Source of the DNA: Cristatella mucedo
Taxonomy: Eukaryota > Bryozoa > Phylactolaemata > Cristatellidae
Assembly (NCBI GenBank): GCA_009760855.2
Contig: WPIO01000002.1
Location: 13,634,001-13,698,000 of the forward strand
Reading direction: 5' to 3'
Length of the DNA: 64,000 nucleotides
Below are positions 58,521 to 64,000 of the stretch, one piece after another. The stretch's first letter is position 1. Every line of letters begins with the position of its first letter. The notes below the pieces were generated by a model that worked only from the letters and a program-made list of their open reading frames with translations, did no database searches and was not told where the DNA came from. Both the position numbers and the translations under genes were made by a program.

Positions 58521-58894
58521 AATAAGTGGCCTGACAACGGCCTCTCTGACCTATGCAGGTACAGAAGTCTGGGACCCAGAGGCTAAGGAACCGTTCGTTA
58601 TATTGCAGGGAAGACACCAATCATAAGGCATCTCAGAATCTCGGGAGTAGAGTTGAGCTAGGGATCTGCAGAGCCCGAAAGCGGCTCAGACGAGCAAACT
58701 TGGAAAGAAACTGGGAGATAGAGTCTGCTGAGGCCCGATCAGTGATGTAAAGCACGGGACAGAGGCTGAAGTGTCCAGTGGGAATGTTACTGAAGTGTCC
58801 CGAGGGAATGTTACCTCAGAGATAGGCACTCTCATCTAGTTAACCTTGCTCAATCCAAAGCTTGTACAAAGATCCCCACAGCAGTAAGGAGGTT

Positions 58895-59043
58895 ATAATA
58901 ATAATAAGAATAGTTCGTTTGTATAGCACCCTAAGCGAACTTAATCTCTATTCAGGCGCTGTATATATGCCACGGGGCTCGAATCCACGACCTCGGCAGA
59001 CTTTGGCAGGGGCATGCACCTTAACCACGGGCCTAACCAGAGA
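58895..59043 (-). mobile_element. SINE-1 copy
   Basis: Plus strand: (ATA)n, GTATAGCACCCTAAGCGAAC, then TTAATCTCTATTCAGGCGCT, then GGGGCTCGAATCC (B-box complement) and CACCTTAACCACGGGCC (A-box complement). Confidence 0.88.
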
Positions 59044-59631
59044 GGCTACTCTGGAGCAGTTAAGAAAATGGTTAATGGTGGGCGTCAGCTTTCTTGGGTT
59101 GTGAATTTGTGATAAAATGATGGAAGCAAGAGTCTGCCTTAAATAGGATGGATTGGTACATTCTAACCTAGTCGGTGAGCAGCTGATTTCTGGTATGCCT
59201 TTTCTACACTCGGGCTTTGCTGTAAAGATATGCAATCCGGGTGAGAGCGAATAAGTCTTTACTTAGAGGAGAAAAGTTATCAGTAAAATTAGCTTGTGTC
59301 GAGCTGTGGCAATCCACCAGTGAGAGCAGGTCGGCGTAAAATTGAGTTGGTGGTATCCTGACTGCCAGATGATGGTTTATAAGGAAGGAGACACATACTT
59401 CACACTGAATTTGCTCTTCTCTTTATGATGCTGGATTTTTTCAAAACTGGGTAATAATTTAATTTGACAGTATTAAAGTCGTGGATGATGGTTGATCCAG
59501 AGTGTGGACTTGGCTGTGAGTTGGGGATGCGTATGTGTCTCGAGAAAAAATGAATAAGCAGTTACTGACAACGAACTAGACTAGACTAGTCTAACTAGGC
59601 TAAACTACACGACTGCATCTGCTCCAAAGTT
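59044..59631. other. Unassigned sequence
   Basis: No motif recognised on either strand. It could be another worn repeat. Confidence 0.3.
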
Positions 59632-59767
59632 TGTCTAGTTTCAGCTACACAAAATTGTTAAAACTCGGGCCTGCTAAGACAGAGATACTACATTCAAATC
59701 GGTCCATGAATGAGTGACATCCTGTCTCGACTTCTGTAACTCACTGCTAGCTAGTCTACCAGCCTAT
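59632..59767 (+). pseudogene. Older L-A LINE copy, left part (split by insertion)
   Basis: Encodes worn forms of FQLHNIAKIRACLD and VTSRLDFCNSLLAGLPA up to AGCCTAT, where an inverted L-A copy begins. It resumes at 61206. Confidence 0.8.
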
Positions 59768-59814
59768 AATAATATAATATAATAATTCACTTGATAAAGC
59801 GCCCTCAGAGAACT

Positions 59815-59865
<51 letters not shown>

Positions 59866-61205
59866 GGCGCTTTACATTTGCTGTAAAGTGAAATGCAATT
59901 GAATGGTAAGTGAAATCATGCTTGAAAAACAAACGAAATGAATAATATGGTTAGGGGTGACATGCACAGGGTCAGCATGCAAATGTGGTTAGTGGCAGCA
60001 TGCACAATGTCAGCACGCATAAGCACATCAAGGACGAATCACAGGGACCCAGTAAATGCTGTCCTAAATAGGTGTGTTTTTAGGTTCCTTTTAAATGTGG
60101 TCAGGTCAGGGGATGTTCTGACGCAGGTCGGGAGGGAGTTCCAGGCTTTGGGAGCATACGAACTAAATGCACGGTCTCCAAAGGAATTGAGGTTTGTACG
60201 GGGTATTTGTAGACTGTTGGATTCCGAAAAGCGGGTGGTACGATGCTTGGCCTGATGGGGTAGTATATCTGACAGATAGGCTGGAGCCATAGAATGAAGG
60301 GACCTAAAAGTGAGCGACAAAACCTTGAAGTCAATCCGTTGCTTGACTGGTAGCCAGTGCAGGTCGGTGAGAAGTGGAGTAATGTGGCAACTGCGACGCT
60401 CACGGCAGCCAAGTCTAGCTGCCGAGTTTTGCACGAGCTGCAATCGCCTGATCGCACATGCTGGTAGGCCAGTAAGCAGTGAGTTGCAGAAGTCGAGACG
60501 AGATGTCACGAATGCATGGACCAACTTGGACGTGGTATCTTTATCTAAACAAGCCCGAATTTTAGCAATGTTATGAAGCTGAAAATAGGCAGATTTGACT
60601 GTGGAGCTGATATGGTCGTCTAACGAGAGGTCGCTTTGGAATATGAAACCTAGATTTCGAGCTGATTCAACTGGAGATATGCTGGCAGAGCCAATTTTGA
60701 GAGTCAGCCCTTCCAATCTCTGGATCACACTGGGTTTGCCCATAACTAGTAAGTTAGTTTTATCATCGTTAAGTTTTAGAAAATTTGCTGCCATCCATAT
60801 GCGGATGTCATCAATGCATGCAGCTAGTGAGTTTAGAGAATTTGAGGTGCTCGAAGGCTGGGAGGGATCAAAGCAAAGGAACAACTGAGTGTCATCCGCA
60901 TAGAAGTGAAAGCCTAGATTGTGCTTGGCAATCACATCAGCAAGAGGCAGAGTATAAACCGTGAAAAGAACCGGACCTAGCACGAAGCCCTGTGGTACTC
61001 CATATTTCAGAGGTACTTCAGATGATCTTTGTCCATTCACGTCAATACTCTGGAGTCTCCCACTGAGATAGGACCTGAACCACTGCAGAGCAGTGCCAGT
61101 GATGCCCAGGCGAGATGAGAGGCGCTCTAGAAGAACTTTGTGATCAATGGTATCAAAAGCTGCCGAAAGATCAAGCAAAACAAGCAGAGACACTCTACCC
61201 ATGCA
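59768..61205 (-). pseudogene. Youngest L-A LINE copy, 5' truncated, 387-codon ORF
   Basis: The minus-strand ORF at 60039-61202 is uninterrupted. RT motif A is LLDLSAAFDTIDH near residues 8-20. Motif B is GVPQGFVLGPVLFTVY (usual Ser replaced by Phe). Motif C is FHFYADDTQLFLCFD, the only intact YADD in the window. Then come LKLNDDKTNLLVMG, SLDDHISSTVKSAYFQL, TSRLDFCNSLLTGLPACAI, LHWLPVKQRIDFKVLSL and the AKAWNSLPTCVRTSP end. The ATG at the start was made at the insertion junction and is not the element's own. The endonuclease is lost. The 3' UTR is about 270 bases. The hairpin loop holds a (TC)n expansion (59818-59864). Flanked by AGCCTAT. Confidence 0.92.
59818..59864. repeat. (TC)n expansion inside the L-A 3' hairpin
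   Basis: 47 bases of TC repeats take the place of the usual AATCTCTTTCT between AGAGAACTTA and TAGGCGCTTTA. The hairpin arms on both sides are kept. Confidence 0.95.
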
Positions 61206-61790
61206 AGCCTATGCAATCTGGAGCTTACAGTTGGTGCACAACCTGTAGCTAAATTTGTCTGTCGTGAGCTTTACAGTTGCGACTTCACACTAATTCTCGC
61301 AGACCTGCACTGGCTCCCAATCAAGCAGCATATCGACTTCAAGGTTCTGACATTCACTTTTAGGTCCCTTCATTCTCTGGCTCCGGCATACCTATCAGAA
61401 CTACTCTCCCACCAGGCTAGGCATCGTACTATCCACTTTTCGGAATCTAATCGTTTACCTATGTACAAATCTAAAATCCTTCGGAGACCGTGCCTTTAGT
61501 TCGTATGGTCCCAAAGCCTGAAACTCAGTCCCGACCTTCGTCAAATCTCCTGACTTGTCCGCATTTAAAAAGAAACTAAAAATGCATCTATTTATCACAG
61601 CATTTGGTGCGTACTTTATGTACTTTATTATACTTTACTTTATTATACTTTACATACTTTATTCGACCTTTATGTGCTTACATTTGCTGACACTGTGGAT
61701 GCTGCAACAAACCTGCATGCTGACCCTGTGCATGTCAACCCTAACAAAGTTATTCTTGTTCTTTATTGAGCATGCCCCCAGAATTTTTCT
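61206..61790 (+). pseudogene. Older L-A LINE copy, right part
   Basis: Continues the copy at 59632-59767: LQLVHN-like codons, then LHWLPIKQHIDFKVLTFTFR, SLHSLAPAYLSELLSHQARH, and the 3' UTR with ATGCTGACCCTGTGCATGTC. A TACTTTAT-type duplication lies at about 61613-61670. It fades out before a hairpin near 61790. Confidence 0.85.
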
Positions 61791-61834
61791 GACTGAAATC
61801 TTGTAGCTATGCATCAGACGAACCTCAAATGTAA

Positions 61835-62010
61835 ACCATCTACTGCCTTCAGGTCCTCTGTGGACAATAAATTAGCAGCTCCTAACCACTAAGGGCCTTC
61901 GACCACTGTCTATACGAGACTGTTGAATGAGCTGCCCTTAACTTTAATTGCCTTACTCTATGTTGCCTGCTGCCAACAGCACTTGTTATTTATTCCAGCT
62001 GTAGATTGCT
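61835..62010 (+). mobile_element. L-B LINE, 3' ORF2 fragment, diverged
   Basis: CCTTCAGGTCCTCTGTGGAC, then AATAAATTAGCAGCTCC, matches the RALRYCMDNKLAVP region. TACGAGACTGTTGAATGAGC corresponds to R-L-W-N-S-L. Confidence 0.55.
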
Positions 62011-62299
62011 TAAACTTCGAAGCTGAATTTGTGAGTTCAAATTCTGATGCATGCAGCTCTTTATTTCCTTCTGCAAGCCTAAAGCCTAGCTTTGGAGTGG
62101 GAGGCGTATTAGCCACTGGGGCACTTCTGTCGCTAAAGAAATTAGGCTCTTCATTTGAACTGGTCTTTTTCGTTTTTATGTTTTGTTATAGCATGTCATC
62201 AGCCCTATAAAAAATATTGTGCAAGTCCCGTGCTTTAATTTGAGTTCATTCGAGCAGTCGTCGTGACCCATTTTTCACAGCCTTCACTTGCTTTTACAG

Positions 62300-62359
62300 G
62301 ACGTCCGTGTATCATCCAACCCTCAAACGACTCCTTGATCGTACGTGATCCATTGGCCG
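62300..62359 (+). other. Weak candidate exon
   Basis: A pyrimidine-rich acceptor (TTCACTTGCTTTTACAG) and a donor-like GTAAGCG bound 60 bp, open in one frame (RPCIIQPSNDSLIVRDPLA). The same frame stays open past the donor. No family recognised. Confidence 0.2.
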
Positions 62360-62524
62360 GTAAGCGATGCACTTGGCCTAGTGGCAGCCAACGGCTGTTT
62401 ACGATAACCAGCCGCACTTGTCATTTAAATCATCAGAACCAGGCGCACCGACTCATCAATTGAATGCCTGCAGACTTTCGATCGTGGATGCTAAAAAAAG
62501 GATCAAACCTAACGTATACTCATA

Positions 62525-62700
62525 GGACACTTCAAAAGGTTTCGCTGAACTAGGAGGCTTTGCTCTTCTAATTGGCTGTGATCTCGTCATTATGTGTTAT
62601 CGTTCTAATCTATGTGTGCTCTTTGACGACTGTTTGATGTTAAAAAGTTTCATTCAGAAGATTGTTCGGAAGAGCAGCAGCAGCAGCAGCTGTATGGCCG
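62525..62700 (+). mobile_element. L-B LINE, RT end fragment, diverged
   Basis: GGAGGCTTTGCTCTTCTAAT and AAAAAGTTTCATTCAGAAGA match 12810-12920 of the long L-B copy. A (CAG)n patch follows near 62674-62692. Confidence 0.55.
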
Positions 62701-63703
62701 TATTAGGGCCAGTCCACTACAGCCGGCTGCAACGTTAGTTGCAACGGCGATCGCTCGAGCCTCTGGCTTCTAGCTAGCTTCTACTGGGCGCCGTGGCAGT
62801 GGCAGCACTCGATCGCTGTAAGCGAACCTGCATCAGGTTTGCTATGCGCGACGTTCGATATGTCTGCCGCCCTATGGGGTAGCAACAACTGTGCCGGGTG
62901 AAACATGTAGACATTCTAAAATAGGGGGCGACAGGTTCTAAGAATGCACCGCTGGATTCAGGGAACGGGAAAGATATATTTTTACATAGGATAACTAGTC
63001 AATACCATACCCCCTAACTTTTTCTATTGAACAGCAATAAACATAGACACATCAAATACGGAATGAACCATTTTAGTTTGTTATTATGTCAAACTTGATT
63101 ACAGAAGAACTCACCGTTCTGACTGCATAAAAAATACATTTTATACATAAATAAGTAAAAATGTGTTGCATTTTGTACTAATGAATAGACTGCATAGAAA
63201 TAGTAATAGAAATAGAAATGTATAGAGCCCTAAACGCTGGTAAATCTCTTCCCAGGCACTTTCGACGTGAAGGAAAGGAAAGGGCCTTGGCTGGATCAGG
63301 TTGCAGAACTTATTTTTAAGAAAAACCAACTCCGGTTACTTTCGTCATTTGTTTAAGCTTAAATGCCACATTATTTGTTTTGCTCTCTTAGTAGCCCCTC
63401 GGTTCTCTTCCTCTGGCTAATGGCTCTACTCGGCAAGCTCGGACTCGGCCACCTTTAACTGCCTCTAATCAGCCTCAAATTATTCGGGACCGAGCATTTT
63501 GCTCCTAATCATCTACTGCCTACAACTCTACCTGCTGAAATCTCGACATCACGTGACGTTGCATGCACAGCAAATCAGATACCCAGCTATTCTTTACTGC
63601 TTGTACCTTATCACACTGTGAAGCATCCAGGATTGGCTCGTTAAGGCTGCAGTTGGAAATTGTGTTGTTATAATCAGATGATATCCTACCTTTTTTAAAG
63701 GAC
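62701..63703. other. Unassigned sequence
   Basis: GC-rich at 62740-62830, then AT-rich. No gene or repeat recognised. Confidence 0.3.
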
Positions 63704-63757
63704 TTCATTTGTATAGTGCCCAAACAGAACTGAATCTCTATACAGGTACTTTATATT
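63704..63757 (-). mobile_element. SINE-1 tail fragment
   Basis: Plus strand: TCATTTGTATAGTGCCC, then CAGAACTGAATCTCTATACA, then GGTACTTTATA. No tRNA-like head follows. Confidence 0.65.
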
Positions 63758-63804
63758 GGTCTATCTGCCTATTACATTGGTTTATGTGCCTTTACATTGG
63801 TAAA

Positions 63805-63932
63805 TCTGTCTATTTTCAGCTACATAGCATTGCTAAAATTCGGGCTTGTTTAGATAAGGATACCACATCTAAGTTGGTCCATGCATTCATGACATCCCGT
63901 CTCGACTTCAGCAACTCACTGCTCGCTGGCCT
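63805..63932 (+). mobile_element. L-A LINE fragment, cut by an inverted L-A
   Basis: Encodes FQLHSIAKIRACLDKDTTSK, then LVHAFMTSRLDFSNSLLAGL, and stops at GGCCTA where an inverted L-A tail begins. Well preserved. Confidence 0.85.
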
Positions 63933-64000
63933 AATAACAATGATAATAGTTCACTTGATAAAGCGCCCCCAGAGAACTTAATCTCTCTCTAGGCGCTTTA
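63933..64000 (-). mobile_element. L-A LINE 3' end, continues past the window
   Basis: Plus strand: ATAACAATGATAATAGTTCA, then CTTGATAAAGCGCCC, then AGAGAACTTAATCTCTCTCT and AGGCGCTTTA at the right edge. The rest of the copy is outside the window. Confidence 0.88.

Overview
The window is animal nuclear DNA, most likely from an invertebrate. It has no rRNA, no intact tRNA gene, no operon-like gene runs and no prokaryotic signals. It is a dense graveyard of non-LTR retrotransposons (LINEs) and tRNA-derived SINEs, with a few short host exons between them. The only exon I can name is from a nicotinamidase/isochorismatase-family gene. As far as I know, vertebrates lack that enzyme and invertebrates keep it, which is why I favour an invertebrate. 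I cannot name the phylum.

Family names here are my own labels. L-A is an L2/CR1-like LINE whose 3' end is a hairpin followed by an (ATT)n tail; it has about 17 copies or fragments on both strands. L-B is a second LINE with a different 3' UTR and a pentamer tail of ACATT type; it has about 10 copies. L-E is one degraded third LINE. SINE-1 has a tRNA-like head and a 3' hairpin tail almost identical to that of L-A; it has about 13 copies. SINE-2 is a second tRNA-like repeat with at least four copies. Rep-D is an unclassified dispersed repeat with two copies.

Layout. 0-19.5 kb: packed L-A, L-B and SINE-1 copies, several nested, with the nicotinamidase exon at 17.1 kb. 19.5-42 kb: few LINEs, mostly unassigned sequence with microsatellites, scattered SINEs, one L-E copy and several candidate host exons. 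42-44 kb: an L-A copy. 44.5-45.0 kb: two tandem arrays, one a two-unit minisatellite. 46.4-47.9 kb: a GC- and CpG-rich block holding a probable first coding exon with a signal peptide. 49-64 kb: L-A dominated, including the longest copy (53.2-56.0 kb) and the best preserved one (59.8-61.2 kb, 387-codon ORF with YADD). That last copy sits inside an older L-A copy and is flanked by a 7-bp duplication.

How the parts fit: L-A and L-B ORF2 encode an APE-type endonuclease and a reverse transcriptase. SINE-1 encodes nothing. Its L-A-like 3' tail suggests that it borrows the L-A (or a close relative's) machinery by presenting the same RNA hairpin. Every LINE copy seen is truncated or mutated. Apart from the nicotinamidase exon, host exon calls rest on splice signals plus an open frame, and some will be chance matches.
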